In this document: positions 30,760 through 40,814 of the stretch, piece after piece | How the letters are laid out: each line of letters opens with the position of its first letter | How positions within the stretch are numbered: the first letter of the stretch is position 1 | Assembly: GCF_017254865.1 (NCBI RefSeq) | Contig: NZ_JAFKCV010000002.1 | Coordinates: 291,837 to 355,836, forward strand | Reading direction: 5' to 3' | DNA length: 64,000 nucleotides | Source of the DNA: Bowmanella dokdonensis | GTDB taxonomy: Bacteria; Pseudomonadota; Gammaproteobacteria; Enterobacterales; Alteromonadaceae | Program-made: the position numbers and the translations under genes | The notes under the pieces: generated by a model | What the model saw: only the letters and a program-made list of their open reading frames with translations | The model's database searches: none | What the model was told of the DNA's origin: nothing

Positions 30760-31590
30760 TCAGTCGGTGAAGCGTCCACTCTGATAGTCCATCACGGCCT
30801 GCCGGATCTCCTCTTCTGAGTTCATGACGAAAGGGCCGTACTGGACCACTGGTTCGCCAATGGGTTTGGCTGCCACCAGAATCAGCCTGGCCGGGTCATC
30901 GAAATCCAAAGACAGGGTGCTCCCCTTGTCCAGTACCGCCAGTTGTCCCCTGAACAAAGGCTGCCCTGCCACCGTCACCTTGCCCTCATAGCAATAAACA
31001 AACGCATTGTGTGACGCCTCCAGAGGGATGGACAACTCACCGTTCCCTGCCGCCAGCACATCGAGAAACAGCGGCTTGACCGCTTGCGTGTTCACCGGTC
31101 CCGCGATGCCCCGGAACTCCCCGGCCAGCACCCGTACCCTTATGCCCGGTGCAGCTTCCAGCTCAGTCACATCCTGTGACGGAATGTCCTGGTACCCTGG
31201 GGCAGACATTTTCTCATCTGCCGGCAGGTTGACCCACAGTTGAAATCCGCGTAGCAACCCGTCGGTTTGCCTGGGCATCTCTTCGTGAATAATACCACGA
31301 CCGGCATTCATCCATTGCAGACCACCGGTTTCTATTACCCCCTGGTTTCCCACAGAATCCGCATGGCCCATCCTGCCGGCCAGCATATAGGTCACCGTCT
31401 GAAAACCCCGGTGCGGATGGGGCGGAAAACCGGCCAAATAATCGGAAGGCTGATCCGAACCGAACTCATCCAGCATCAGGAAAGGATCCAGCCTGGGCAG
31501 GGCGGGCTGGCCGATAATACGGGTGAGGGAAACCCCAGCCCCATCCGAGGTTTTGACCCCGGTGACCACTTGTTGGATACGGCGGATCAT
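30760..31590 (-). CDS. Pirin family protein
   Basis: Bicupin protein of 276 residues. The pirin metal motif is FPPHPHRGFQTVTYML (His residues at about 57 and 59), with QWMNAGRGIIHEEMP completing the site (His and Glu at about 101 and 103). Bacterial pirins such as YhhW have quercetin 2,3-dioxygenase activity; others act in redox sensing. The ATG overlaps the stop of the glutathionyl-hydroquinone reductase gene (4 bases); pirins and this reductase occur together in several bacteria. Confidence 0.93.
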   Translation of the reverse strand: MIRRIQQVVTGVKTSDGAGVSLTRIIGQPALPRLDPFLMLDEFGSDQPSDYLAGFPPHPHRGFQTVTYMLAGRMGHADSVGNQGVIETGGLQWMNAGRGIIHEEMPRQTDGLLRGFQLWVNLPADEKMSAPGYQDIPSQDVTELEAAPGIRVRVLAGEFRGIAGPVNTQAVKPLFLDVLAAGNGELSIPLEASHNAFVYCYEGKVTVAGQPLFRGQLAVLDKGSTLSLDFDDPARLILVAAKPIGEPVVQYGPFVMNSEEEIRQAVMDYQSGRFTD

Positions 31591-32549
31591 TGCAGATGCT
31601 CCCGGTTGTGGGAACTGGTCAGATCCACTTCGGGTCCCGCCGGCACAATACGGGTGGGATTGATCTGTTCATGGCTGTAATAGTAATGACGTTTGATATG
31701 GTTGAAATCGACGGTTTCGGCAATGCCCGGATACTGGTACAGCTCCCGCAGGTAGCCTGACAGGTTGGCATAGTCTGCGATTCGTCTGAGGTTACACTTG
31801 AAATGACCATGGTAAACCGCATCAAAACGAACCAAGGTGGTGAACAGCCGCCAGTCGGCTTCTGTCAACCTGTTTCCGGCCAGATAGCGGTTCTGGGCAA
31901 GATGACTGTCCAGCCAGTCCAGGGTCGAAAACAGCTCGTTAAATGCGGCTTCGTAGGCATCCTGGGTAGTGGCAAAACCGGCTTTATACACGCCGTTGTT
32001 GACCTTGTGATAGACCCGGTCATTAATTGAGTCAATCTGTTCACGGAGTTCCTCAGGGTAGAAGTCGCGCCGGTTACCGGTCAGGTCATCGAAGCTGCCA
32101 TTAAATATCCGGATGATTTCAGCCGATTCGTTATTGACTATGGCTTGCTCCTGCTTGTCCCACAATACTGGCACTGTCACCCGCCCGCTGTACCCGCTAT
32201 CGGCTTTGGTATAGAGCTGATGCAAGTGATCAAACCCATAGAGGTGATCTACTGTGGCGCCGGTAAAGCCGTCAAACTGCCAGCCCTGCCCGAGCATATC
32301 CGGGGATACCACTGAGACTGAAATATGTGACTCCAGATCCTTAAGCTTACGAAAGATCAACGTGCGGTGCGCCCAGGGACAGGCCAGGGAGACGTACAAA
32401 TGATAGCGACCCGACTCCGGCTTAAAGCGACTGTCTGCCTGTCTGCTGATCTCATTGCGGAATTTGGACGCTTCACGCTTGAACTTGCCCTGATTTTTCT
32501 CTGTGTCATACCACTTGTCCTGCCATACTCCCTCAACCAACAGTCCCAT
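31587..32549 (-). CDS. yqjG: Glutathionyl-hydroquinone reductase (Xi-class GST, YqjG type)
   Basis: Reduces glutathionyl-hydroquinones with glutathione, a clean-up reaction in quinone or aromatic metabolism. The catalytic cysteine is in SLACPWAHRTLIF (about residue 60). FDGFTGATVDHLYGFDHLHQLY and the C-terminal GST helices with RLTEADWRLFTTLVRFD are diagnostic. The 320 residues match the family (E. coli YqjG 328). It is the upstream gene of the operon with pirin. Confidence 0.94.
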   Translation of the reverse strand: MGLLVEGVWQDKWYDTEKNQGKFKREASKFRNEISRQADSRFKPESGRYHLYVSLACPWAHRTLIFRKLKDLESHISVSVVSPDMLGQGWQFDGFTGATVDHLYGFDHLHQLYTKADSGYSGRVTVPVLWDKQEQAIVNNESAEIIRIFNGSFDDLTGNRRDFYPEELREQIDSINDRVYHKVNNGVYKAGFATTQDAYEAAFNELFSTLDWLDSHLAQNRYLAGNRLTEADWRLFTTLVRFDAVYHGHFKCNLRRIADYANLSGYLRELYQYPGIAETVDFNHIKRHYYYSHEQINPTRIVPAGPEVDLTSSHNREHLQ

Positions 32550-32654
32550 AGTGCTCTCCTTTTAATCTGACGGATATCTGTAGGGTTAATCTAAGCAGGC
32601 AACAAGCGAAACAAAAAGTGCAATAAAACCGCAAAAGCATTCTAATTTTTTGAA

Positions 32655-33848
32655 CTATTTACCCAGGCGCTCCACTACCGCCTGCGCAATGGGGATGGCT
32701 GAGGTCGCAGCGGGGCTCGGCGCATTACCCAGATGCAGGGTTCTGTCGGTCTGTACGAACTTGAAATCATGCAGCAGTTCGCCTTTTCTGCTCACGGCCT
32801 GCGCCCGGACCCCGCTTCGGTAGGGCAGCAAGTCCTGCAGTTGAATCTGCGGACAGTACTTCTGCACAGCCTTGAGGTAACCCGTCCTGAACAGAGAATC
32901 CCGGCACTCCTTCAGGCCAGTGCGCCAATAACGACGTCCCAGGGACCAGAAGCCCGGATACCCCATCATTTCGGCCATATCTTTGAAATTAAACTCTCTC
33001 CACCCGTAACCTTCCCGGGCCATAGCCAGTACCGCATTGGGACCGACCGTCACTGAGCCGTCGATCATCCGGGTCAGATGTACCCCTAAAAATGGCAGGG
33101 CCGGGTCCGGCACCGGGTAGATCAGGTGGCGGACCAGACCATTGTACCTGGCGGGCAACTGATAATATTCGCCGCGAAAAGGGACAATTTGGAAGTCCGT
33201 AGACAGGCCTTGCAGGCGAATCAGTCGGTCCGCCATCAGGCCGGCGCAGTTGACCAGGCGTTCGCTCAAATACTGACGTTCTCCTGTCACCACCCTAACC
33301 CCCCCTTCACGTTCTTCCAATGCCGTGACGGGTGCCCGGTAGCAGATACTGGCCCCGGCCAGGGAGGCCAGTTCCAACATCCGCCGCGTAATGGCTGAAT
33401 AATCGGCAATGCCGGTTTCCCTGACCAGCATGGCCCCCACACCGCGGATTGACGGCTCAGTCTTTTTAAGTTCTGCCGCACCCAGGAACTCAGGACTCAG
33501 GCCGTTCTGTCGACAGCGTTCAAGCAGGGCTTCCAGCCTCCCGGCTTCAGCATCGTCGGTGGCAACGATCAGTTTTCCGCATTGCTCGACAGGCAGGTTC
33601 TGGGCCCGGCAGAACCCTACCGTGGCTTCCAGCCCCATCCTGCAGTAGCGAGCCTTCAGACTGCCGGGGGGATAATACACCCCGGCATGAATTACCCCCG
33701 AATTGCGCCCTGTCTGGTGCGCCGCCGGGGCAGGCTCTTTCTCCAACACCAGCACCCTCTGACCAGGGTAGTGCTGCAAGTACTGCCAGGCAGTGGCCGC
33801 ACCCAGGATGCCGGCTCCAATGACGATAAGATCATAGTTGGCAGCCAA
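32655..33848 (-). CDS. lhgO: L-2-hydroxyglutarate dehydrogenase/oxidase
   Basis: FAD enzyme that turns L-2-hydroxyglutarate into 2-oxoglutarate and feeds the respiratory chain. The dinucleotide motif is VIGAGILGAATAW (about residues 9-21), followed by TGRNSGVIHAGVYYPPGSLKA, the LhgO signature, and RSGVRAQAV near the end. The 397 residues match the family. The apparent start is TTG at 33848, two bases past the stop of the lipoprotein gene, so translation is probably coupled; no in-frame ATG is close. Confidence 0.93.
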   Translation of the reverse strand: MAANYDLIVIGAGILGAATAWQYLQHYPGQRVLVLEKEPAPAAHQTGRNSGVIHAGVYYPPGSLKARYCRMGLEATVGFCRAQNLPVEQCGKLIVATDDAEAGRLEALLERCRQNGLSPEFLGAAELKKTEPSIRGVGAMLVRETGIADYSAITRRMLELASLAGASICYRAPVTALEEREGGVRVVTGERQYLSERLVNCAGLMADRLIRLQGLSTDFQIVPFRGEYYQLPARYNGLVRHLIYPVPDPALPFLGVHLTRMIDGSVTVGPNAVLAMAREGYGWREFNFKDMAEMMGYPGFWSLGRRYWRTGLKECRDSLFRTGYLKAVQKYCPQIQLQDLLPYRSGVRAQAVSRKGELLHDFKFVQTDRTLHLGNAPSPAATSAIPIAQAVVERLGK

Positions 33849-33850
33849 GA

Positions 33851-34693
33851 TCAGTCGTCGCCGATAAGATCGGTCAGATCGTCAATCAGTTCCTGCAGCT
33901 CGCGGGAGACGTGTCGGCGTTGCTTGTCGCTCAGGCTGGGCTGAAGGGCTTCGAGCATCTTGGCGTAAAGTGCATTGTTGTATGCCGAAATGCGCTTGAA
34001 CTCTGGACTCTGGTAACGTTCTGGCTCACTCAGAAGCTGAGCGAAGCTGGCCTTCCACTGCTCAGAATCTTGTTTTTCCAGCAACATTTCTTTGGCGCGT
34101 GCCTGCCAGGCGCGCCGGTAAATTATCCAATTGTTGAAGTTGCTGCGGAATTGTCCGGCATATTCTCCTACCAGCTCCTTCTGCTGCTCGTTCAGCCGGC
34201 CGGCCCACTGCTCCAGATCCTCGACCAAATTCTCATGACGCTCCTGCAAACGTTCACTTTCATCCTGATCGGCCCTATCTTCCTCGCGTTCACGGTTTTT
34301 ATCCTCCACTTCCGTGAAGATAGACTCAACTTGTTTGTCCTCCAGGGTCAAGGCCAGGGTCGCCAGTTCCGGTGCCAGATGGTCTAACAACCTCTGCCAG
34401 TGAGCTCTGCCCTGCTCAAACTCAGCAAGCCACTGGGTCTGCGTCATCGGCCCCTGCTCGACGGCCTGTTTTAATCTGACCAGGTGTGCCCGATAGCTGA
34501 CCAGTTCCTCGTTGCGATGCCAGTCCAGCCATTCGTTCATATGTTGATCAAACAGCTTTTTTTGCTGGCGATCCAGGTTCACATAGTCATCCAGATACCA
34601 GTGCACCAGCCAGTCCAGGTTAGTGTAGACAAATCCCGTTGAACAGCCGGCCAGTCCCAGTACCAGCAGTACTGTGGCGAAGAGTCGTTTCAT
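33851..34693 (-). CDS. DUF6279-type lipoprotein
   Basis: The start is placed at 34693 (MKRLFATVLLVLGLAGC) because it gives a clean lipoprotein signal with lipobox LAGC; 21 upstream open codons are not signal-like. The mature 260 residues are helical and charged, with YLDDYVNLDRQQKKLFDQ near the start, typical of DUF6279 proteins of unknown function. It precedes lhgO with a 2-base gap. Confidence 0.8.
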   Translation of the reverse strand: MKRLFATVLLVLGLAGCSTGFVYTNLDWLVHWYLDDYVNLDRQQKKLFDQHMNEWLDWHRNEELVSYRAHLVRLKQAVEQGPMTQTQWLAEFEQGRAHWQRLLDHLAPELATLALTLEDKQVESIFTEVEDKNREREEDRADQDESERLQERHENLVEDLEQWAGRLNEQQKELVGEYAGQFRSNFNNWIIYRRAWQARAKEMLLEKQDSEQWKASFAQLLSEPERYQSPEFKRISAYNNALYAKMLEALQPSLSDKQRRHVSRELQELIDDLTDLIGDD

Positions 34694-34835
34694 TGCATTT
34701 TCCAGTAGTGTCAATCGGATTTTCAGCCTGAGTTTAACAATTCCATGATCTGACACAATCTGTCAGATGTAAGCAGATTTAATTCTGTCACGCCCTTGGT
34801 TTATGCTAACTACACTACATTCAATGGAAAGTTCA

Positions 34836-35837
34836 ATGAAACGACTCGCCCTGCTTACCTCCGGCGGCGATGCCCCGGGGATGAATGCCGCTATCCGTGC
34901 CATCGTGCTGGCCGGCCATTATTTCGGCCTGGACGTGATTGGCTACCGGCATGGTTTCAATGGTCTGCTGGAGCAGGAATACCAGACGCTCATGCCCTCG
35001 GATGTGAATAATATCATCCAGCGTGGCGGAACCATTCTGAAAAGTGCGCGCTGTAAGGCATTTACTACCGAAGAAGGCGCTCGTCAGGCGGCGGATAATC
35101 TGCAACAAGCCGGGGTGGATACATTGATCATCATCGGCGGGGACGGCTCTTTTCGCGGCGCAGTGCATCTGTCGAATTTCTGGAGCGGAAGCATCATCGG
35201 CCTGCCCGGCACCATTGACAATGATATCAACGGGACAGACGCTACCATTGGCTACTATACGGCCATTGATACTGCCCTTGAGAGTATCGACAAAGTAAGG
35301 GACACGGCCGATGCCTTCGAACGGATCTTTCTGATCGAGGTAATGGGCCGGCACGCGGGCTTTATCGGTCTGAGCGCCGCGGTCTGCTCAGGCGCCGAGC
35401 AGGTATTGCTGCCCGAGCTTTACCCCAACAGCCAGCCGGATGTGGAGGAACTGGTGGGCCACATTCAAAAAGCCCAGCAAATCCGCGGAAAATGCAGCTA
35501 TATTATGGTGATTTCTGAAAACCTCTGGCCAGGTGGCGCAACAGATCTGGCCAATCAGATCAACGCCCGTACCGGCATCGATTGCCGCCCCGTCATCCTG
35601 GGGCATGTGCAGCGGGGGGGCTCGCCCGTCAGCCTGGACCGCATGCTGGCCTCCAAACTCGGTGCCTACGCCGTTGAAGCTGCACTAAAGGGAAGGACCG
35701 GAATCATGATTGGCGAATGCAACCAGCGCATGGTGGAAGTGCCATTCGAACAGACCTGGAACAAGCCCAAGGAACTGGACCCCTATCTGGTCAGGATCCA
35801 GCAGGAGGTGTTCGACCTCGTCAAGAACTCTGCCTGA
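34836..35837 (+). CDS. pfkA: ATP-dependent 6-phosphofructokinase
   Basis: Glycolytic commitment step: fructose 6-phosphate plus ATP to fructose 1,6-bisphosphate. Motifs in order: LTSGGDAPGMNAAIRA, IGGDGSFRGA, PGTIDNDI with catalytic Asp, MGRHAGF and RGGSPVSLDRMLASKLG. Gly rather than Lys/Asp patterns in GGDGS point to ATP, not pyrophosphate. The start at 34836 (MKRLALLTSGG) is preceded by GGAAAG; ATGs at 34824 and 34803 are alternatives. The length is 333 residues (E. coli 320). Confidence 0.95.
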   Translation: MKRLALLTSGGDAPGMNAAIRAIVLAGHYFGLDVIGYRHGFNGLLEQEYQTLMPSDVNNIIQRGGTILKSARCKAFTTEEGARQAADNLQQAGVDTLIIIGGDGSFRGAVHLSNFWSGSIIGLPGTIDNDINGTDATIGYYTAIDTALESIDKVRDTADAFERIFLIEVMGRHAGFIGLSAAVCSGAEQVLLPELYPNSQPDVEELVGHIQKAQQIRGKCSYIMVISENLWPGGATDLANQINARTGIDCRPVILGHVQRGGSPVSLDRMLASKLGAYAVEAALKGRTGIMIGECNQRMVEVPFEQTWNKPKELDPYLVRIQQEVFDLVKNSA

Positions 35838-35852
35838 CCTGAATCCATGAGA

Positions 35853-35878
35853 AAGCCCCGCCGAAGCGGGGCTTGTTT
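35853..35878. terminator. Terminator after pfkA
   Basis: AAGCCCCGC (35853-35861) and GCGGGGCTT (35866-35874) form a perfect 9-bp stem with a 4-base loop (UUCG when read leftward), followed by GTTT. It can also serve the convergent DUF3718 gene. Confidence 0.85.
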
Positions 35879-35975
35879 AGGCAGAGTCATTCATCTGTTT
35901 AAGAGGCGTCAAGACCACAGAAAAATGACGCCTAGACTCTTTACGCCGTCTGCCACCTGCTGGCAGCAAACAGAA

Positions 35976-36371
35976 TTAACTGATACGGGACAGCAGTTCC
36001 TGACCGATGGCTGTATTGATGTGACCATTGGCTTCAGCCCACTGCGGCAGCGCCATACCGTCTTTTTCGGTCTTTATCAGGTCATCCTTGCTCATCTTCT
36101 TGATCATGAAGGTGCCCACTTCAGCAGCATTGTTCTGCATGGAGTAGCGGATCAGGCTCACACCGCCACAACTTACGCCATCATAGTAGTCTCCAAGACG
36201 CAGATTGTAGTCATCCTGAACCTGCTTAACCTTCTTACGCAGCTCGCTCTTGTCGTCGTTCTTAACGATGGTGCAGATATTCTGCAGATCGGCGTTGATA
36301 TCGGCAAAACTGCCCGGAGCGACCAGCAGGGCGGACAGACTCAACACACAGGCGATAGCGGATTTTTTCAT
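35976..36371 (-). CDS. DUF3718 secreted protein
   Basis: The 131 residues start with a signal peptide (MKKSAIACVLSLSALLVAPGSFA, cleavage at about 23). The mature part has LQNICTIVKNDDKSELRKK and YDGVSCGGVSLIRYSM, the two-cysteine pattern of DUF3718, a small periplasmic family typical of Alteromonadales. Function is unknown. The start at 36371 is chosen over 36488 because only it gives a signal peptide. Confidence 0.78.
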   Translation of the reverse strand: MKKSAIACVLSLSALLVAPGSFADINADLQNICTIVKNDDKSELRKKVKQVQDDYNLRLGDYYDGVSCGGVSLIRYSMQNNAAEVGTFMIKKMSKDDLIKTEKDGMALPQWAEANGHINTAIGQELLSRIS

Positions 36372-36553
36372 GGAAGCAAGCCTCTTAAAAGTGGGGTTCA
36401 AATCTTGACGGCGCGAATCATACAGCCGGCCCTGGATTTCCCCTAGCACGCCATTCACACCTATGTATATATATTCATAACATTTCATAAACCATTGTTT
36501 TTTAATAACTAATGCTTACCTAAAGGTTTTTCCGTTTGTTTTTGGCAAAAAGC

Positions 36554-36580
36554 TTGCGTTCTGAAAAACTGCACTATAAT
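36554..36580 (+). promoter_or_regulatory. Promoter of the TorF-like porin gene
   Basis: A perfect -10 TATAAT (36575-36580) lies 30 bases before the ATG, with TTGCGT (36554-36559) as -35 at a short 15-base spacing. AT-rich sequence precedes it. Confidence 0.55.
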
Positions 36581-36610
36581 TAGTGAGAAAACACCTTGGG
36601 AAACAATATT

Positions 36611-37291
36611 ATGCGGCACACAACACTTCCCTTACTGTTTCTTGTCTCCTGCGCCCCTACCGCCATGGCCGAATGGTCCTCCACTGTCACCCTTGCCAGC
36701 GATTATTTGTTCAACGGGGTCTCACAGACTGATGAAAATCCCGCATTGCAGGCAAGTCTGGACTGGGCAGGAGAATCCGGCTGGTACGCCGGAGCCTGGG
36801 GTTCGAATGTGGATTTTGGTGACGACACCAATCTCGAAGTGGACCTTTATGCAGGTTACTACCAGGACCTGAGCGAAAACATGAGTCTGGATATCGGCCT
36901 TGCCCAATACACCTATCACGGGGCCGACTACAGCAGCGACGGCAATTACCCGGAAGCCTACGTCAAGTGGGGCATCGGCAATACGGAACTCAATTTCTGG
37001 TATAGCTGGGATTATTTCGGCACAGATGCGGGCCACTATATCATCATGCTCAATCACAGCCTGGAATTGAACGAAGCGACCTCATTGCTGTTCGGCGTCG
37101 ACCGTTCGGTGAGCCTAGACGAGGACAAGTATGAGTGGGAAGCAGGCAAGAAACATTATTACCACTGGCAGGCTACAGTCAATTATCACTATTCCGGGTT
37201 CGATATGTCACTGGGAGTCCACGGAACGGATCTGGATACATATGGAGATACCACTGTCCTGCTGACAGTCGGTCGGACCTTTACTTTTTAG
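36611..37291 (+). CDS. TorF family putative porin
   Basis: The start at ATG 36611 gives a signal peptide (to about residue 20, PTAMA). The mature protein begins EWSSTVTLASDYLFNGVSQT, the TorF/TIGR02001 signature, continues as alternating beta strands rich in aromatics and ends in TVGRTFTF with a terminal Phe, as outer-membrane barrels do. The 226 residues fit the family. It heads a run of rightward sensing genes; the family is often found with transport or sensor genes. Confidence 0.88.
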   Translation: MRHTTLPLLFLVSCAPTAMAEWSSTVTLASDYLFNGVSQTDENPALQASLDWAGESGWYAGAWGSNVDFGDDTNLEVDLYAGYYQDLSENMSLDIGLAQYTYHGADYSSDGNYPEAYVKWGIGNTELNFWYSWDYFGTDAGHYIIMLNHSLELNEATSLLFGVDRSVSLDEDKYEWEAGKKHYYHWQATVNYHYSGFDMSLGVHGTDLDTYGDTTVLLTVGRTFTF

Positions 37292-37303
37292 AAGGAGCCG
37301 GTC

Positions 37304-38044
37304 ATGAAAACCCTTGCCGCCTTTGTCTTTGTCAGCCTGTTCAGTCTCGGCTTGCAGGCTGAAACCGTGCACCTTACCTCACTGAGCTGGCCGCCCTACG
37401 CTGAGAAAGGCCTACCCAAGCAAGGTGCCTCAGTGGCCGTTGCCAGAGCGGCCTTTGCCAGCATGGGCCATGAGCTGGTGGTGGATTTTTTCCCCTGGAG
37501 CCGGGCAGTGAAACTGGCGGGAGACGCCAACAGCAAATATGTGGGCTATTTCCCCGAATATCACTACGAGTCAGACGAATTCCTGTTTTCCAAGCCTATG
37601 GGTCAGGGACCTCTCGGCCTAGTTGAAAATACTGCCAGCCCTATCACCTGGACTTCTGTAGCGGATCTGAGTCAATACAGTATTGGTATCGTGCAGGACT
37701 ATGTGAACACTGAGGAACTGGATGCCAAGATCGCCAGTGGTGAAATCAGGGCCCAGGCGGTAGTGTCGGACGACAAGAATGTTCTCAAAGTCGGGGCGGG
37801 TCGTGTGGATGCAGCGGTCATTGACGCCAATGTGCTTAGCTATCTGCTGAAGAATGATCCCAGCCTTAAAGCCATGCAGGGCAAGGTGCAGATGAACAGC
37901 AAGCTGCTGGTCAACAAAGATCTGCATATCGCTTTTAAACACTCTCCCGAGGGACAGAAATGGCTGACTATTTTTAACCAGGGACTGGACAAGATAGACG
38001 CCCAAGCCATTATGCAGAGTTATCTGCAAAGCTCAGAAAAATAG
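37304..38044 (+). CDS. Periplasmic solute-binding protein, family 3-like
   Basis: The 246 residues begin with a signal peptide (MKTLAAFVFVSLFSLGLQA) after a good AAGGAG site. SLSWPPYAEKGLPKQGASVAV and FFPWSRAVKLAGD are the standard beginning of SBP_bac_3 proteins that bind amino acids or similar small solutes. No ABC permease or ATPase is adjacent, so it may serve a sensor, such as the chemoreceptor 94 bases downstream, rather than uptake. The ligand is unknown. Confidence 0.85.
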   Translation: MKTLAAFVFVSLFSLGLQAETVHLTSLSWPPYAEKGLPKQGASVAVARAAFASMGHELVVDFFPWSRAVKLAGDANSKYVGYFPEYHYESDEFLFSKPMGQGPLGLVENTASPITWTSVADLSQYSIGIVQDYVNTEELDAKIASGEIRAQAVVSDDKNVLKVGAGRVDAAVIDANVLSYLLKNDPSLKAMQGKVQMNSKLLVNKDLHIAFKHSPEGQKWLTIFNQGLDKIDAQAIMQSYLQSSEK

Positions 38045-38138
38045 GGTTCAGGCTGGCATGTTGCCGGTCATGTTCAGAAGCTCTTCGAGGCGTTACTCCT
38101 GCATAGGGCCGCCGGTTGTGAAACAGTGAGTGGTAGAG

Positions 38139-39632
38139 ATGAAATTGACCCAATCCATTTCCTTTAAGTTGATCGCTGCGGCCCTGTCCGTGGTTATAGT
38201 CGTAGTGCTGGCATTCGGCGTCTACGACTATCAGGTGCAGAGCAAACGGCTGAAGTCGCGCCAGCAAACCCAGCTCAGCCTGATGGAGGCACGTCTGCAA
38301 CTCAGCCTGCCCGCAGCCATGTGGAACTTCGAACAGGATCAGATGCAGCGGATTCTGGACTCAGAGCACAAGGCCGAAGAAGTGGCACTGCTGCAGATAT
38401 ATAACGACAGTCAGGAAATGGTCATCGAATCCCAGGGTAAGGCCACGGAAGAATATCGCTCCGTGCCCTTGTCTTATGATGAAGGGGGTAATGTCACCGA
38501 GCTGGGTCAGGTACGGGTATACATCGACAACAGCGGCATCGAAGAGCAGCTCCGCAATCTGGCCGTCAATGCCCTTATCAAAGGCCTGCTGCTGGCCATC
38601 CTGCTGATCGGCGCCCTATACCTGCTGTTCAACAAGCTGGTTATCGCCCCTTTGTCAGAAGTGGCCAATGCCCTTGAGAATATCGCTCGGGGTGAAGGGG
38701 ATCTGACCCAGAGACTGAGAGTCAAACGGGATGATGAAATCGGCGTGGTTGCCTCCTCTTTCAACGCCTTTGTTGAGAAGATCCAACACCTTGTGCAAAG
38801 CATGAAAGAGGTGGTGGCGCAAACCCTGGCCATTGCACAGGATGTGAGGGACGGAACAAGCGCCGGTCAGGGACATCTCGAGAAACAGCAGATTGAAACT
38901 GACCAGGTGGCGGCCGCCATTACCCAGATGTCGTCATCGGCCAAGGAAATCGCCCAGAATGTGCAATTGACAGCGGATGCGGCCGATCATGTCAGCGACG
39001 ATGCCAGAAAGGTGTCCGATATCATCAAAACCTCAGTCTCATCCATCAATAAACTGTCTGAACAGTTAAATCAGGCCACCGGCGTGGTGGGCTCACTGGA
39101 AAGCGATGTGGAAGGCATTGTCTCGGTATTGGAGGTCATTCGCAGTATTGCCGAACAGACCAACCTGCTGGCCCTGAATGCGGCTATAGAAGCCGCGCGG
39201 GCCGGGGATCAGGGCCGCGGTTTTGCTGTAGTGGCCGATGAAGTCCGGGCACTGGCGAGCCGCACACAGGAAAGCACCGCGCAGATCCAGTCCACTATCG
39301 AGAAGCTGCAAAACAGTGCCAAGTCTGCCGTCCAGGTGATGGAGCGAAGCCAGGCACAAAGTAAGGAATCGGTAGAAAACGCCCGCAGTTCGGGCGAGTC
39401 TATCAAAGGTATCCTGAATTCCACCGAACAAATTACCACCATGGCCACTCAGATTGCCACGGCCGTCGAGCAGCAAAGTGCAGTGGCCGAGGAACTCAGC
39501 CACAACGTCAACCGTATTGTCAGCGCCGGGCATGACAGTCTGCATCAGTTGGAGGAAATGACCCACAGCTCGCAGCGTATGAATGACAATGCCGAACAGT
39601 TAAGTGGGCTGGCAAAACAGTTTAAGGCCTGA
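38139..39632 (+). CDS. Methyl-accepting chemotaxis protein
   Basis: Transmembrane chemoreceptor of 497 residues. TM1 is about 8-27. A periplasmic domain of about 115 residues, too small for a dCache, is followed by TM2 (about 143-163), a HAMP domain and the cytoplasmic signalling hairpin. The tip is [34 protein letters not shown] (positions about 346-379), which contacts CheA and CheW. The ATG at 38139 is preferred to an upstream GTG at 38130. Flanking binding-protein genes suggest it reads an occupied binding protein. Confidence 0.93.
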   Translation: MKLTQSISFKLIAAALSVVIVVVLAFGVYDYQVQSKRLKSRQQTQLSLMEARLQLSLPAAMWNFEQDQMQRILDSEHKAEEVALLQIYNDSQEMVIESQGKATEEYRSVPLSYDEGGNVTELGQVRVYIDNSGIEEQLRNLAVNALIKGLLLAILLIGALYLLFNKLVIAPLSEVANALENIARGEGDLTQRLRVKRDDEIGVVASSFNAFVEKIQHLVQSMKEVVAQTLAIAQDVRDGTSAGQGHLEKQQIETDQVAAAITQMSSSAKEIAQNVQLTADAADHVSDDARKVSDIIKTSVSSINKLSEQLNQATGVVGSLESDVEGIVSVLEVIRSIAEQTNLLALNAAIEAARAGDQGRGFAVVADEVRALASRTQESTAQIQSTIEKLQNSAKSAVQVMERSQAQSKESVENARSSGESIKGILNSTEQITTMATQIATAVEQQSAVAEELSHNVNRIVSAGHDSLHQLEEMTHSSQRMNDNAEQLSGLAKQFKA

Positions 39633-39710
39633 CTAAACGCAGGCCGATCGCAAGGTCGCCCTTATTTGCAGGACGCATCATTACTTGTCGACTGTAAAGA
39701 GGAGCAAAAA

Positions 39711-40775
39711 ATGCAAAGCAGAATATTAGGGTTGATGGTGTTCATCTGCCTGTCTGGCAGCGTCTGGGCCAAAGTCACTCTCAATGTGCTGGAATGGGAA
39801 GGCTATATCAGTCCCTTTGCCGACGAATTCCGCCAGTATGCCAGGGATAAAGGCATGGACGTGGAACTGAAGATCATCACCCCCTATATCACCAACAGCG
39901 AGCAGATATTCAAGGAGCTGCGGGCCAGAAAGGCCGATCTGGTCACCCCCACCCACAACTACTACAAGATGAACCAGGACAAGCTGTTCCAGGTGCTGCA
40001 ACCCCTGGACTATGGTCAGTTGCACAACTATGCCAAATTGCTCGATTCGCTGAAAAATGCCAGCTATGACAAACTGCAGGGCAGCAAGTATTCAGTACCC
40101 CTGCTGGGCGGTTCTTATGGTCTGGCTTTTAATCAGGACAAGGTCAGCGAGCCTGATTCCTGGCAGGTGTTGTGGGATCCGGCCAACAAAGGTCGCTATG
40201 CGGTAACCGAAGATCAGTTTGAAGCCAATCTGTACCTGACCATGCTGGCTCTGGGCTATCCGCCACAAAGTTTCTACGATGTGGACAGTGGCCAGTTCAA
40301 CCAGGATCAAGTGCAACAAAAGCTCAATCAGTTGGTACAGAATGCCGGCTCCTTCTGGGGAGGCATGGCCGATCCGGATAAGATGAAAGACTTGCGCTAT
40401 GTGACCACCTATTGGTTTGGCGTGGCTGCCGCCAATGATCAGGGCCAGAACTGGCGTCTGGCAAATCCCAGGGAGGGGCAGACTGTATGGCTGGACACCA
40501 TGGCCATTGGCAAGGACGTGGAGGGCGAGAAGCTTAAAGCGGCATACCTGCTGATGGATTTTATGATCAGCGAACCCATCCAGAAAAAAATCCTGGAGAT
40601 GTACGGCTCTATCATAGTCAACGGCAAGACCGCCGAGCTGCTTGATGACGATACAGCCAGGGCGAAACGGGTCGGTGATGAAAGCTTCTTTGTCGAAGAA
40701 ATGTTCTGGCAGCCCCTGAGCACACGTACACGCAATATCTACAAGGAGATGTGGAAAAAAGCCCGGGAGCAGTAG
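39711..40775 (+). CDS. Extracellular solute-binding protein, polyamine (PotD)-like
   Basis: The 354 residues start at 39711 after GAGGAGC, with a signal peptide (to about SVWA). LNVLEWEGYISPFADEF is the start of the PotD/PotF-like family 1 binding proteins; VTTYWFGVAAA and VWLDTMAIGKDVEGEKLKAAY fit the second lobe. Known relatives bind spermidine or putrescine. There are no potABC-like transport genes beside it; a Cache histidine kinase follows 39 bases downstream. A sensory role is inferred. Confidence 0.82.
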   Translation: MQSRILGLMVFICLSGSVWAKVTLNVLEWEGYISPFADEFRQYARDKGMDVELKIITPYITNSEQIFKELRARKADLVTPTHNYYKMNQDKLFQVLQPLDYGQLHNYAKLLDSLKNASYDKLQGSKYSVPLLGGSYGLAFNQDKVSEPDSWQVLWDPANKGRYAVTEDQFEANLYLTMLALGYPPQSFYDVDSGQFNQDQVQQKLNQLVQNAGSFWGGMADPDKMKDLRYVTTYWFGVAAANDQGQNWRLANPREGQTVWLDTMAIGKDVEGEKLKAAYLLMDFMISEPIQKKILEMYGSIIVNGKTAELLDDDTARAKRVGDESFFVEEMFWQPLSTRTRNIYKEMWKKAREQ

Positions 40776-40814
40776 ATTGCAAAATTGCCCCTTCGCTGGC
40801 AGCCGGGTAGCCTC